From Brevibacillus sp042683565 (GTDB lineage: Bacteria > Bacillota > Bacilli > Brevibacillales > Brevibacillaceae), in NCBI RefSeq assembly GCF_042683565.1, contig NZ_JBHUJW010000024.1, positions 1 to 64,000 on the forward strand: a stretch of 64,000 bases of DNA, read 5' to 3'. This document shows positions 8,779 to 16,960 of the stretch, piece by piece. The number at the start of each line of letters is the position of its first letter. Position 1 is the stretch's first letter. The notes under the pieces are model-generated. The model was not told the DNA's origin and did no database searches. It was given only the letters and a program-made list of their open reading frames with translations. The translations under genes were made by a program, and so were the position numbers.

Positions 8779-8810
8779 AGAATGGCGTAAAACAAGAAAG
8801 GAGATGCCCC

Positions 8811-9428
8811 ATGCAACTAGACAAACTGGTTGCCTTCCACAAAGCGCTGGCTGACCCGACGCGCATCCGCATTCTCGCGATATTGGCGAACGGGCCGCTG
8901 CACGGTCAGGCTTTGGCGGGCAAGCTGGGAGTGACGCCGCCGACGATTACCCACCACATGGCGAAGCTGCGCGAGGCAGGCGCGGTGTATGAGCGGCGCG
9001 ACAAGAACACGATTTACTTCTACCTGCACGAAGCCAATATGAAACGGAAATCCGCGGCGATCCTGCAAATTTTGGAAAAGGCGAAAGACAGCGGAGCGAT
9101 CGATGAGGGAGAAGTCTTCGATGAGACAGAGCAAAGGAGAAGCGACATGGAAGCGGAAAAATGGCAGGTCATTCGCAATTTCATCACGCCGGACGGCAAG
9201 CTGAAGCAAATTCCGGCACAGCGCAAGAAAAAGCTGATCGTATTTGAATACATGGTGCGCGGGCTGGAAAAGGGCAGGAAGTATCCGGAGAGGGAAATCA
9301 ACGAGTACATCAAGTCGTTCCATGACGATTTCGCCACGATCCGGCGCGAGTTTATCATGAACCATTACATGTACCGGGAGGACGGAATCTACGAGCTGAA
9401 CCCGGAGGCAATGTGGGCGAAGGCGTAA
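8811..9428 (+). CDS. ArsR-family regulator with DUF2087 domain
   Basis: 205 residues; AAGGAG precedes the ATG. Residues 1-80 are an ArsR winged helix (LADPTRIRILAILANGPLHGQALAGKLGVTPPTITHHM is the recognition region, split here only by the reading). No Cys pairs or other ArsR metal site (ELCVCDL-like) are present, so metal sensing is unlikely. Residues about 125-195 match DUF2087 (GKLKQIPAQRKKKLIVFEYM...INEYIKSFHDDFATIRREF), a helical domain found in regulators and alone. Ligand and targets are unknown. It stands alone between two terminators, so it probably controls itself and distant genes. Confidence 0.8.
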   Translation: MQLDKLVAFHKALADPTRIRILAILANGPLHGQALAGKLGVTPPTITHHMAKLREAGAVYERRDKNTIYFYLHEANMKRKSAAILQILEKAKDSGAIDEGEVFDETEQRRSDMEAEKWQVIRNFITPDGKLKQIPAQRKKKLIVFEYMVRGLEKGRKYPEREINEYIKSFHDDFATIRREFIMNHYMYREDGIYELNPEAMWAKA

Positions 9429-9438
9429 AAATGGGCAT

Positions 9439-9475
9439 AAAAAAGGACAACCGTCGGCACTGCACTCAGGTTGTC
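9439..9475 (-). terminator. Terminator between the ArsR gene and ytpI
   Basis: GGACAACC (9445-9452) pairs with GGTTGTC (9469-9475). On the minus strand the stem is followed by six T (9444-9439), so it best serves ytpI; for the ArsR gene the tail is poor. Confidence 0.5.
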
Positions 9476-9597
9476 TGAAGCAATAAAATGTCACACAGGA
9501 ACATTATAGCGCAGGTAAAAAAAGTTGCGCTACCTGAAACGGCTGGAAACAGACGAGAGTCGCCTCCAGCCCCCCTCGCGCCATTTCTCGCTCCCCG

Positions 9598-9921
9598 CTA
9601 TACGCCTTTTTTCAATTCAGCCTGCCACTGCGTTTTATACCGAACATAATTGCGCGTTCCCAAAAACAGATTGATGAGCCCGACAAGCAGCATGATCAAG
9701 GCGACCACGATGCGGATCGTGTCCAGCTCATCGAACGTAAACTGATTGACTCCAAACAGCGTAACCAAAAACCCCAGGGCCATATTCATTTTTCCGAGCG
9801 TCATGCGGGAAGCCAGGGGATGGATACCGCGGCTGCGGGCATGGATGCTGAAGTAGACGCTGGCAACCAGCGAGGCGAGCACGCCGGTCAAGTAAATGGC
9901 AGACCACATAAACGGATTCAT
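9598..9921 (-). CDS. ytpI: YtpI-like small membrane protein
   Basis: 107 residues from ATG 9921; an upstream TTG at 9933 and a later ATG at 9909 are also possible, and the ribosome site AGAGAGGATGA favours 9909 by spacing. Three hydrophobic segments are visible (IYLTGVLASLVASVYFSI, ALGFLVTLFGVNQF, IVVALIMLLVGLINLFLG). Family members have the same KMNMALGFLVTLFGVNQ-like core. Function is unknown. In B. subtilis ytpI also sits beside ytoI. Here the usual next genes (nrnA/ytqI, ytrI, ytrH) are absent and dnaE follows divergently. Confidence 0.75.
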   Translation of the reverse strand: MNPFMWSAIYLTGVLASLVASVYFSIHARSRGIHPLASRMTLGKMNMALGFLVTLFGVNQFTFDELDTIRIVVALIMLLVGLINLFLGTRNYVRYKTQWQAELKKGV

Positions 9922-10088
9922 CCTCTCTTGCAATCTGGTATTATCCTACCAAATCAGCGCAAGGGCGGTCAAATTTGCGAGGAACATCCGTTCTTGTTAT
10001 CCCGCAGCCTCCGCGCTTTTGCGCTATAATGGATGGTGAGGAACGGAAACGACGATTTGCAAGGTATAACCGGAGAGGAAGAAGCAGG

Positions 10089-13000
10089 ATGACCTCTTTT
10101 GTCCATCTGCATGTTCATACGGAGTACAGCTTGCTGGACGGAGCGGCGCGGATCGAGCCGCTGGTAGCCCGTGCCAAGGAACTGGGCATGCGCGCGCTGG
10201 CGATTACGGATCACGCCAACCTGTACGGAGCCATTCCGTTTTACAAGGCCTGCCAGGAAGCGGGTATCAAGCCGATTATCGGCATGGAAGCGTACGTCAT
10301 CGAGGGGAATCTGCAGGATCGCGTGCGCAACGCGCCTCCCCCGAGCCACCTGATCTTGCTGGCGGAAAACGAGCAAGGCTACCGCAATCTGCTGAAGCTG
10401 GCCACGATCGCCCAGACGGAGGGCAACTACATCCTCCCCCGCTTGAACAAAGAGGCGCTCGCCGCCCATCGGACAGGACTCATTGCCATCAGCGACAACC
10501 GGGAAGGGGAAGTGTCCCGGCTTTTGCTGGCCGGGGAGGTTCAGCAGGCGAAAGAAGCTGCGCTCTGGTACCGCCAGACGTTTGGACCGGATCGCTTTTA
10601 TCTGGAGCTGGGCGACCACGGGCTGGAGGTGGAGCGCAGGGTGAACGCCCGCCTCGTCCGCCTCGCCGAGGAGACAGGCATTCCGCTGGTCGTGACGAAC
10701 AACGTCCATTACGTCGCGCGGGAGGATCACGCCAGCCACGATATTTTGCTCGCAATCGGCGAAGGGAAAACGGTGGGAGAGGAAAACCGCTTCCGCTACG
10801 AGACCGACCAGTATTATTTGAAGAGCGGGGAGGAGATGGCAGCCGCCTTTGCCTACGCTCCCGAGGCGCTGGCCAATACGGCCGCGATTGCCGCGCGCTG
10901 TCAGGTAAGCTTGTCGTTTGGCGCTCACATTTTGCCGAAATTCCCCCTGCCCAACGGACAGGATTCGGCAGTATATTTGCGCGAGCTGTGCGTGCAAGGC
11001 TGTCTGGAGCGGTACAAGGAGCTGACGCCGCAAATTCGCGAGCGTCTGGACCATGAGCTGAACATCATTATGCGCACAGGCTTTACCGATTACTTCCTGA
11101 TCGTCTGGGACTTTATGCGCTACGCCCACGAGCACGGCATTCCGACAGGGCCGGGGCGGGGCTCGGCGGCAGGGAGCCTGGTCGCCTACGCGCTCAAAAT
11201 TACCAATGTCGACCCGCTGCGCTTTCACCTGCTGTTCGAGCGGTTCCTGAATCCGGAGCGGGTTACGATGCCCGACATCGACATCGACTTTTCCGTGGAG
11301 CGCCGGGACGAGGTGATCCGCTACGTGGCGGGCAAATACGGGCACGACCGCGTGGCGCAGATCATTACCTTCGGGACGATGGCGGCTCGCGCGGCTGTGC
11401 GCGACGTGGGCCGGGCCCTCGGGCTGTCCCTCGGCCTGATCGACCGCGTCGCGAAAATGATTCCCCAGTCGCCGGGGATGACGATCGAGCGGGCCATGCA
11501 GTTCAATCCGGACATCGGCAAGCTGTGCGCGGAAAACAAACAGGCCGCCCAGTTGATCGCAGCGGCGCGGGGAGTGGAAGGGCTGCCGCGGCACGCCTCT
11601 ACGCATGCGGCGGGGGTCGTCATTTCCCGCGAGCCGCTGACGGAGTATGTGCCCTTGCAGACAGGGAGCGAGGGGCTTGCCCTCACCCAGTATCCGATGG
11701 AGATTCTGGAGGAAGTGGGCCTCTTGAAAATGGACTTTCTCGGCCTGCGCAACCTGACGATCATTCAGGAGACGCTGCGCAATCTGGAGCGGCAGGGCAC
11801 GAAGCTCGATCTGGAAGCGATCCCGACGGACGATCCGCAGACGTTCCGCATGCTCTCCAGGGGCGAGACGACAGGCGTATTCCAGCTGGAGTCATCCGGA
11901 ATGCGAAACGTCCTGCGCGAGCTCAAGCCGACCAGCCTCGGCGACATTATCGCCGTCCTGGCCTTGTACCGCCCGGGACCGATGGAGATCATCCCGCAGT
12001 ACATCGCCGCCAAGCACGGTCAGTCTGCCGTCCATTACCCCCATCCGGTCCTCGAGCCGATTTTGCGGGAGACGCACGGCTTTATGATCTACCAGGAGCA
12101 GATCATGCAGATTTCCTCCTTGCTGGCCGGCTTCAGCCTGGGCGAAGCGGACATCCTGCGGCGCGCCGTGGGCAAAAAGAAACGGGAGCTTTTGGCCGAG
12201 CAGCGGGAGAAGTTCGTGGCAGGGTGCGTCAAACAGGGCTACGGAGAAGCGCTCGGCAACGAAATCTACGACCTGATCGTGCGCTTTGCCGATTACGGCT
12301 TCAACAAGGCGCACTCTGTCGCCTACGCCATCATCGCCTACCAGATGGCGTACTTGAAGGCGAACTATCCGCTCGCCTTTATGGCGGCGCTGCTCTCTTT
12401 GTCCATCGGCAGCCAGACGCGCATCGCGGAGTACACGGAGGAGGCCCGCCGTTTGCATCTGAACGTGCTCACCCCCGATGTGAACCGCAGCGAGGCGCAT
12501 TTCACAGTGGAGCAGAACGCGATTCGCTTCGGTCTGGCCGCAGTGAAGAACGTCGGCTACGGCGCTATCGAGTCGATCGTCAAGGAGCGTGCGCGCAGGC
12601 CGTACCGGGACGTGTTTGATTTTTGCGCACGAGTAGACGGGCGGCTGGTAAACCGGCGAGTCGTGGAGTCGCTTGTGCTGTGCGGCGCGCTGGATTCGCT
12701 GCCGGGTCACCGCAGCCAGCTATTGCTGCTCTTGGATGAAGCGGTCGGCAAAGCCAACGGCAGACGGGTGGAGCGCGACGCTGACCAGCTCAACCTGTTC
12801 GCGGGAGAAGAATCTGCGCCGGTGCGGGAGCCTGCGGAATATCCGGAGGTGCCGCCGCTTTCCCGCGCGCAGCAGCTAAAGGAAGAACGGGAGCTTCTGG
12901 GCGTGTACATCTCCGGCCATCCGCTCGACCAGTACGCCCACCTCGCCAATCACGCGGAGGTGACGGCGATCGTCTCGCTCGGCGACCTGCCGCGGGACAA

Positions 13001-13565
13001 GACGGTGAAAGTGTTCGGGATGATTACGGAGGAGCGGCGCATCCAGACGAAAAAAGGAGACCCGATGGCGTTCATCACCATGGAGGACAAGACGGCGCAG
13101 GTCGAGGTGGTCGTCTTTCCACAGGTGTTCGCGAGGCATGCCGAGCTGTTGACCCGTGAAAGCATGGTCGTGGCAGAAGCCCGCATCGACCATCAGGACG
13201 ACCTCGTCAAGCTGCTCGCCTCCCGCTTCTGGCCAGCCGACGCTTTGCCAAAGCCGGCCCCGGCAGCAGCCCCTGCCGAGCCGCACCCCGCCGCACAGCC
13301 ACCGCAGGCGACAGAGCTGGTGCTCTTTGTAAAAATTCCCGGGCGGCAGGAGCAGAATTCGACGCTGCAGCGGCTGCAACAGCTTTTTGTCGAAAAAAAA
13401 GGAACGATTCCTGTGATTTTGTACTACGAGGCAAAAAGACAGACAATTCGCTTGCCCGATTCCATTCGGGTCGATGCGGACGAGTCATTTTTGGAGAAAG
13501 CGCGAGCAATTGTGGGACGTGACAGCGTAATCTTGAAAGAAATGCCGATAATGCAGGGAGGATGA
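10089..13565 (+). CDS. dnaE: DNA polymerase III alpha subunit DnaE
   Basis: 1158 residues from ATG 10089 (TSFVHLHVHTEYSLLDGA). DnaE is a C-family replicative polymerase; in Bacillales it extends primers on the lagging strand before PolC takes over. The PHP domain is at about 1-210 with metal-site motifs HLHVHTEYS and ITDHANLYG. The polymerase core holds the catalytic PDIDIDF at 395-401 (Asp396, Asp398, Asp400) and GPGRGSAAGSLVAYAL before it. The helix-hairpin-helix region is near 800-880, and an OB-fold lies near 970-1050. No PolC-type exonuclease is inserted, as expected for this subtype. The length is slightly above the 1115 of B. subtilis. A terminator overlaps its stop codon. Confidence 0.95.
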   Translation: MTSFVHLHVHTEYSLLDGAARIEPLVARAKELGMRALAITDHANLYGAIPFYKACQEAGIKPIIGMEAYVIEGNLQDRVRNAPPPSHLILLAENEQGYRNLLKLATIAQTEGNYILPRLNKEALAAHRTGLIAISDNREGEVSRLLLAGEVQQAKEAALWYRQTFGPDRFYLELGDHGLEVERRVNARLVRLAEETGIPLVVTNNVHYVAREDHASHDILLAIGEGKTVGEENRFRYETDQYYLKSGEEMAAAFAYAPEALANTAAIAARCQVSLSFGAHILPKFPLPNGQDSAVYLRELCVQGCLERYKELTPQIRERLDHELNIIMRTGFTDYFLIVWDFMRYAHEHGIPTGPGRGSAAGSLVAYALKITNVDPLRFHLLFERFLNPERVTMPDIDIDFSVERRDEVIRYVAGKYGHDRVAQIITFGTMAARAAVRDVGRALGLSLGLIDRVAKMIPQSPGMTIERAMQFNPDIGKLCAENKQAAQLIAAARGVEGLPRHASTHAAGVVISREPLTEYVPLQTGSEGLALTQYPMEILEEVGLLKMDFLGLRNLTIIQETLRNLERQGTKLDLEAIPTDDPQTFRMLSRGETTGVFQLESSGMRNVLRELKPTSLGDIIAVLALYRPGPMEIIPQYIAAKHGQSAVHYPHPVLEPILRETHGFMIYQEQIMQISSLLAGFSLGEADILRRAVGKKKRELLAEQREKFVAGCVKQGYGEALGNEIYDLIVRFADYGFNKAHSVAYAIIAYQMAYLKANYPLAFMAALLSLSIGSQTRIAEYTEEARRLHLNVLTPDVNRSEAHFTVEQNAIRFGLAAVKNVGYGAIESIVKERARRPYRDVFDFCARVDGRLVNRRVVESLVLCGALDSLPGHRSQLLLLLDEAVGKANGRRVERDADQLNLFAGEESAPVREPAEYPEVPPLSRAQQLKEERELLGVYISGHPLDQYAHLANHAEVTAIVSLGDLPRDKTVKVFGMITEERRIQTKKGDPMAFITMEDKTAQVEVVVFPQVFARHAELLTRESMVVAEARIDHQDDLVKLLASRFWPADALPKPAPAAAPAEPHPAAQPPQATELVLFVKIPGRQEQNSTLQRLQQLFVEKKGTIPVILYYEAKRQTIRLPDSIRVDADESFLEKARAIVGRDSVILKEMPIMQGG

Positions 13566-13583
13566 GGAATGTCCTCCCTTTTT
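13555..13583 (+). terminator. Terminator overlapping the dnaE stop
   Basis: GGGAGGA (13556-13562) pairs with TCCTCCC (13572-13578), followed by TTTTT. The left arm lies in the last codons of dnaE. Confidence 0.75.
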
Positions 13584-13599
13584 CGCTGTTTTCGGCAGG

Positions 13600-13628
13600 T
13601 TTACAGAAAAACAGGTTTGCTATATATT
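13600..13628 (+). promoter_or_regulatory. Candidate ytsJ promoter
   Basis: TTTACA (13600-13605), a 17-base spacer and TATATT (13623-13628) suggest a sigma-A promoter with a start near 13635, between the dnaE terminator and ytsJ. Confidence 0.5.
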
Positions 13629-13645
13629 GAGAGCATAACTGAAAA

Positions 13646-13660
13646 AGTGGTCAGACCACT
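13646..13660 (+). promoter_or_regulatory. TGGT-N3-ACCA operator, FadR/GntR type
   Basis: AGTGGTCAGACCACT is a perfect 15-bp palindrome about 11 bases past the inferred transcription start. It contains TGGT-N3-ACCA, the known core operator of FadR-subfamily GntR regulators such as PdhR. A gene for such a regulator follows ytsJ. Binding would block ytsJ transcription (inference). Confidence 0.6.
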
Positions 13661-13731
13661 GGGCGTAGTTATAGGAGTAAATGCAGTTGATTTACAGTCA
13701 TAGAAAGATTAACGTGAATGGAGTGTTTACG

Positions 13732-14976
13732 ATGTCCAATCTGCGAGAGGAAGCACTGGAACTTCACAGAAAGAATCAGGGAAAACTGGAGGCTGTCACG
13801 AAAGTGCCTGTCCGCAATGCGCGCGATCTTAGCCTCGCTTATTCTCCCGGGGTAGCAGAGCCATGCAAGGATATTTTTGACGACAAGTCCAAAGTGTACG
13901 AATATACCATGAAAGGCAACCTCGTCGCGGTAGTCAGCGACGGTACGGCGGTGCTCGGCCTCGGCAACATCGGTCCGGAAGCAGCGATGCCGGTCATGGA
14001 AGGAAAGGCCGTCCTCTTCAAATCCTTCGCTGGGGTAGATGCGTTCCCGATTTGCCTCAACACGAACGAAGTAGACAAAATCGTAGAAACCGTAAAACTG
14101 CTCGAGCCGACATTCGGCGGCGTGAACCTCGAAGACATCGCGGCACCTGCCTGCTTCGCCATCGAGGAACGCCTGAAGCGCGAGACGAACATCCCTGTGT
14201 TCCACGATGACCAGCACGGCACGGCGATCGTGACTGCAGCAGGTCTTATCAACGCCCTGCGCGTGGTGGGCAAAAAGCTGGAAGACATTCGCGTCGTAAC
14301 CAACGGCGCCGGTGCAGCCGGTATCGCCATCATCAAGCTGCTTTTGTCCATGGGCGTGAAAGACGTCATCATGTGCGACACGAAAGGGATCGTCTACGAA
14401 GGCCGTCCGTTCGGGATGAACCCGGTGAAAGAGGAAATGTCCAAGATCACGAACCGCAACAAAATCGAGGGCGACCTGGCAGAGGCCATGAAAGGCGCTG
14501 ACGTGTTCATCGGCGTTTCCGTTGCAGGGGCCGTGACGCCTGAAATGGTGCGCTCCATGAACCGCGATGCGATCATCTTCGCCATGGCGAACCCGATTCC
14601 GGAAATCATGCCGGAAGAAGCGAAAGCAGCCGGCGCTGCCGTTGTCGGTACGGGACGCTCCGACTTCCCGAACCAGGTGAACAACGTGCTCGCATTCCCT
14701 GGCATCTTCCGAGGTGCGCTGGACACGCGCGCGACCGGCATCAACGAAGAGATGAAGCTGGCTGCCGTCTATGCGATTGCCGACCTGATCTCGCCGGAAG
14801 AGCTGTCCGCAGACAAGGTCATCCCGGCGCCGTTTGACGCACGCGTAGCGCCGAGCGTAGCAGCAGCCGTGGCAAAAGCAGCGATGGAAAGCGGCGTGGC
14901 CCGCATCGCCGTCGATCCGGAAGCGGTCAAACAAAAAACGATGAATCTGGCTGCGATTTCCTATCAGCAAGTATAG
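13732..14976 (+). CDS. ytsJ: NAD(P)-dependent malic enzyme YtsJ
   Basis: 414 residues from ATG 13732 (GGAG 9 bases upstream); another ATG at 13681 is in frame but adds residues not found in the family. The enzyme decarboxylates malate to pyruvate, making NADPH or NADH. Visible signatures: AKDLSLAYSPGVAEP-like segment at about 28-43, the catalytic region NEVDKIVETVK and FGGVNLEDIAAP, metal site HDDQHGT, and the Rossmann motif GAGAAGIAII near 188. Very close to B. subtilis YtsJ along its whole length. The palindrome upstream and the GntR gene downstream suggest control by a carbon metabolite, and accDA nearby links it to NADPH and malonyl-CoA supply. Confidence 0.93.
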   Translation: MSNLREEALELHRKNQGKLEAVTKVPVRNARDLSLAYSPGVAEPCKDIFDDKSKVYEYTMKGNLVAVVSDGTAVLGLGNIGPEAAMPVMEGKAVLFKSFAGVDAFPICLNTNEVDKIVETVKLLEPTFGGVNLEDIAAPACFAIEERLKRETNIPVFHDDQHGTAIVTAAGLINALRVVGKKLEDIRVVTNGAGAAGIAIIKLLLSMGVKDVIMCDTKGIVYEGRPFGMNPVKEEMSKITNRNKIEGDLAEAMKGADVFIGVSVAGAVTPEMVRSMNRDAIIFAMANPIPEIMPEEAKAAGAAVVGTGRSDFPNQVNNVLAFPGIFRGALDTRATGINEEMKLAAVYAIADLISPEELSADKVIPAPFDARVAPSVAAAVAKAAMESGVARIAVDPEAVKQKTMNLAAISYQQV

Positions 14977-14993
14977 AAAACACGTACAGCCGC

Positions 14994-15020
14994 CACCCTC
15001 CGGACATGCTATGGAGGGTG
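14994..15020 (+). terminator. Hairpin between ytsJ and the GntR gene
   Basis: CACCCTCC (14994-15001) pairs perfectly with GGAGGGTG (15013-15020). The tail CTTCACTTC is a poor U-tract, so it may only attenuate read-through into the GntR gene. Confidence 0.4.
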
Positions 15021-15055
15021 CTTCACTTCACAGCAATGCTCCCTAAGGAGGATAA

Positions 15056-15730
15056 ATGGTGCTCGACTCATCCCAAGATCGAAAAGTATACGAAGGGATT
15101 CTCTTGCAGCTCCACGAGATCGTGCAGGAGAGAAACCTGCGGCCGGGCGACAAACTCCCGTCCGAACGCGAACTGTCGGAGCAGCTCGGCGCAGGTCGTT
15201 CCTCCGTCCGTGAAGCGCTCCGGGCATTGGAGCTTCTCGGCCTGATCGAGACCCGCAGAGGGGAAGGCACATTTCTCAAGCATTACCGGCACAATCGGCT
15301 GATCGACATTCTCGGATTTTTCATCCTGCGGGATACGAAGACGAAAAAGGATTTGATCGAGATGCGCCGAATTCTGGAGCTGGATGCCGTCCGGCTCGCA
15401 TGCAGGCGCGCGACCGACAAGCATTTTGAAGAGATGGAACGGATTTTGGCAATGGCCGAGGAGCGGGTTGAGCGCGGAGAAGTGCCGACGGAGGAAGACT
15501 ACCAGTTCCACCGGGTCATCTGCCGCTCCAGCCGCAACTCCATCCTGCACCGCATCTGGGCGCCGCTGGTGGAATACAGCAACAGCGTCCGTACCGAATC
15601 GCTCTCGCGGGAGGGGCGGGCGAAGCTGGCATTGGCCGAGCACCGCGAGATCATGGAAGCGATACGCGCGGGCGATGCAGGAGTAGCCGTAGAAAAAATG
15701 AAACGCCATTTGGAGAACAGCAAGCTGTGA
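15056..15730 (+). CDS. FadR-subfamily GntR transcriptional regulator
   Basis: 224 residues. N-terminal winged helix (about 10-75, LRPGDKLPSERELSEQLGAGRSSVREALRALE core split across the motif) and a C-terminal all-helical FCD effector domain (about 90-215). The FCD metal-ligand pattern is suggested by the Asp/His residues in EEDYQFHRVI and LAEHREIMEAI. AAGGAGG lies 4 bases before this ATG and 7 before an adjacent GTG, so the start is uncertain by one codon. It lies between malic enzyme and accDA. The TGGT-N3-ACCA palindrome before ytsJ is a good candidate target. The effector is unknown; FCD proteins usually sense small carboxylic acids. It is not shown to be FadR itself. Confidence 0.85.
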   Translation: MVLDSSQDRKVYEGILLQLHEIVQERNLRPGDKLPSERELSEQLGAGRSSVREALRALELLGLIETRRGEGTFLKHYRHNRLIDILGFFILRDTKTKKDLIEMRRILELDAVRLACRRATDKHFEEMERILAMAEERVERGEVPTEEDYQFHRVICRSSRNSILHRIWAPLVEYSNSVRTESLSREGRAKLALAEHREIMEAIRAGDAGVAVEKMKRHLENSKL

Positions 15731-15811
15731 TTTTGCCCCCATTTGCGACAGGCGCAAAGGCTGTGATATGATGATGCAGACCTGTATTGGACGATGAAGG
15801 AGGAAGCCAGC

Positions 15812-15994
15812 GTGTGGACTGTCATCTACATCGCTCCTAGTGCTAAAATCGCAGAACGGATACAACAACGTTTGACAGATGAAGGATTCCTGGTCAAGGT
15901 TCGGGAGGCAAAGGTCTCGAAGCAATACGAGATTCTGGTGCCGGAGGGCGAACTGCAAGAAGTCCAGGAAGTACTCGCCACGATCCTTCATTGA
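15812..15994 (+). CDS. Conserved 60-residue protein of unknown function
   Basis: 60 residues from GTG 15812. An upstream in-frame ATG (15794) would place AAGGAGG inside the gene, whereas the GTG has that sequence 8 bases before it. The product (WTVIYIAPSAKIAERIQQRLTD...YEILVPEGELQEVQEVL) has alternating strand and helix segments like the small ferredoxin-like DUF2007 fold. I recall similar short proteins being labelled glutamate decarboxylase in databases, which the size rules out. It sits 21 bases before accD and is probably cotranscribed with it, so a link to acetyl-CoA carboxylase is possible but unproved. Confidence 0.7.
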   Translation: MWTVIYIAPSAKIAERIQQRLTDEGFLVKVREAKVSKQYEILVPEGELQEVQEVLATILH

Positions 15995-16015
15995 AGAGAA
16001 AGGTGGGGTGTACCA

Positions 16016-16960
16016 GTGCTAAAAGATCTTTTTGGGAAAAAGCGCAAGTTTGCTACCGTCCCTTCGGAGACACTCGCTCGTGTCCCGGCTTCCACTGACC
16101 CTTCCAGGGAAGCTGTACCGCGAGAAAAGGAAGTCCCCGAAGGTCTGATGAATAAATGTCCGCACTGCGGGACGATTCACTACTCCAAAGACCTGGAGAA
16201 AAATTTGCGCGTCTGCAAAGGCTGCCAGTATCACTATTCCATGTCGGCACCGGAACGTTTGGCTTCGCTGCTGGACGACGGAGCGCTGACGGAGGAATTC
16301 GACGCGAACCTGATTACGGCCAACCCGCTCGGCTTCCCCGGCTATCTGGAAAAGCTGGAACAGGACATGGCCAACACCAATCTGAACGAAGCCATCATGA
16401 CCGGAGAAGGCGTGCTTGGCGGCAACCGGATTGTCATCGGGGTCATGGATTCCCGTTTTCGCATGGCCAGCATGGGCTCGGTTGTAGGAGAGAAAATTAC
16501 GAGAGCGATCGAACAAGCAATCGCTCGTCGCCTGCCGTTCATTCTGTTCTCGGCTTCCGGCGGCGCCCGCATGCAGGAGGGCGTGCTCAGTCTGATGCAA
16601 ATGGCCAAGACGAGCGCGGCGTTGTCCAGGCTCGACCGGGAGCGTCTGCTGTTCGTGTCCGTCATGACGAATCCTACCTACGGCGGTGTGTCTGCAAGCT
16701 TTTCTTCCTTGGGAGATTACAATATCGCGGAACCAGGGGCGATGATTGGCTTTGCCGGGCGTCGTGTCATTGAACAGACGATTCGCCAGGAGCTGCCGAA
16801 AGACTTCCAAACTGCGGAATTCTTGCTGAAGAACGGGCAGCTCGATATGGTCGTCCACCGCAAGGACATGCGCAATACGCTAGCCAAACTGGTAGAGATG
16901 CACACGTCGCGGGAAGGAGTGGAAGCATGGCAGGAGAACTCCCTTTTGAAAAGCCATTAG
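16016..16960 (+). CDS. accD: Acetyl-CoA carboxylase carboxyltransferase subunit beta
   Basis: 314 residues from GTG 16016. With AccA it transfers carboxyl from biotin to acetyl-CoA, making malonyl-CoA for fatty acid synthesis in the cytoplasm. A zinc ribbon is near residues 43-70 (CPHCGTIHY...CKGCQYHY). The crotonase-like carboxyltransferase fold follows, with the oxyanion-hole segment SASGGARMQEG near 180 and NPTYGGVSASF near 220. The accA start lies 34 bases inside the end of this gene, so the two are translationally coupled, fitting their 1:1 complex. Confidence 0.95.
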   Translation: MLKDLFGKKRKFATVPSETLARVPASTDPSREAVPREKEVPEGLMNKCPHCGTIHYSKDLEKNLRVCKGCQYHYSMSAPERLASLLDDGALTEEFDANLITANPLGFPGYLEKLEQDMANTNLNEAIMTGEGVLGGNRIVIGVMDSRFRMASMGSVVGEKITRAIEQAIARRLPFILFSASGGARMQEGVLSLMQMAKTSAALSRLDRERLLFVSVMTNPTYGGVSASFSSLGDYNIAEPGAMIGFAGRRVIEQTIRQELPKDFQTAEFLLKNGQLDMVVHRKDMRNTLAKLVEMHTSREGVEAWQENSLLKSH

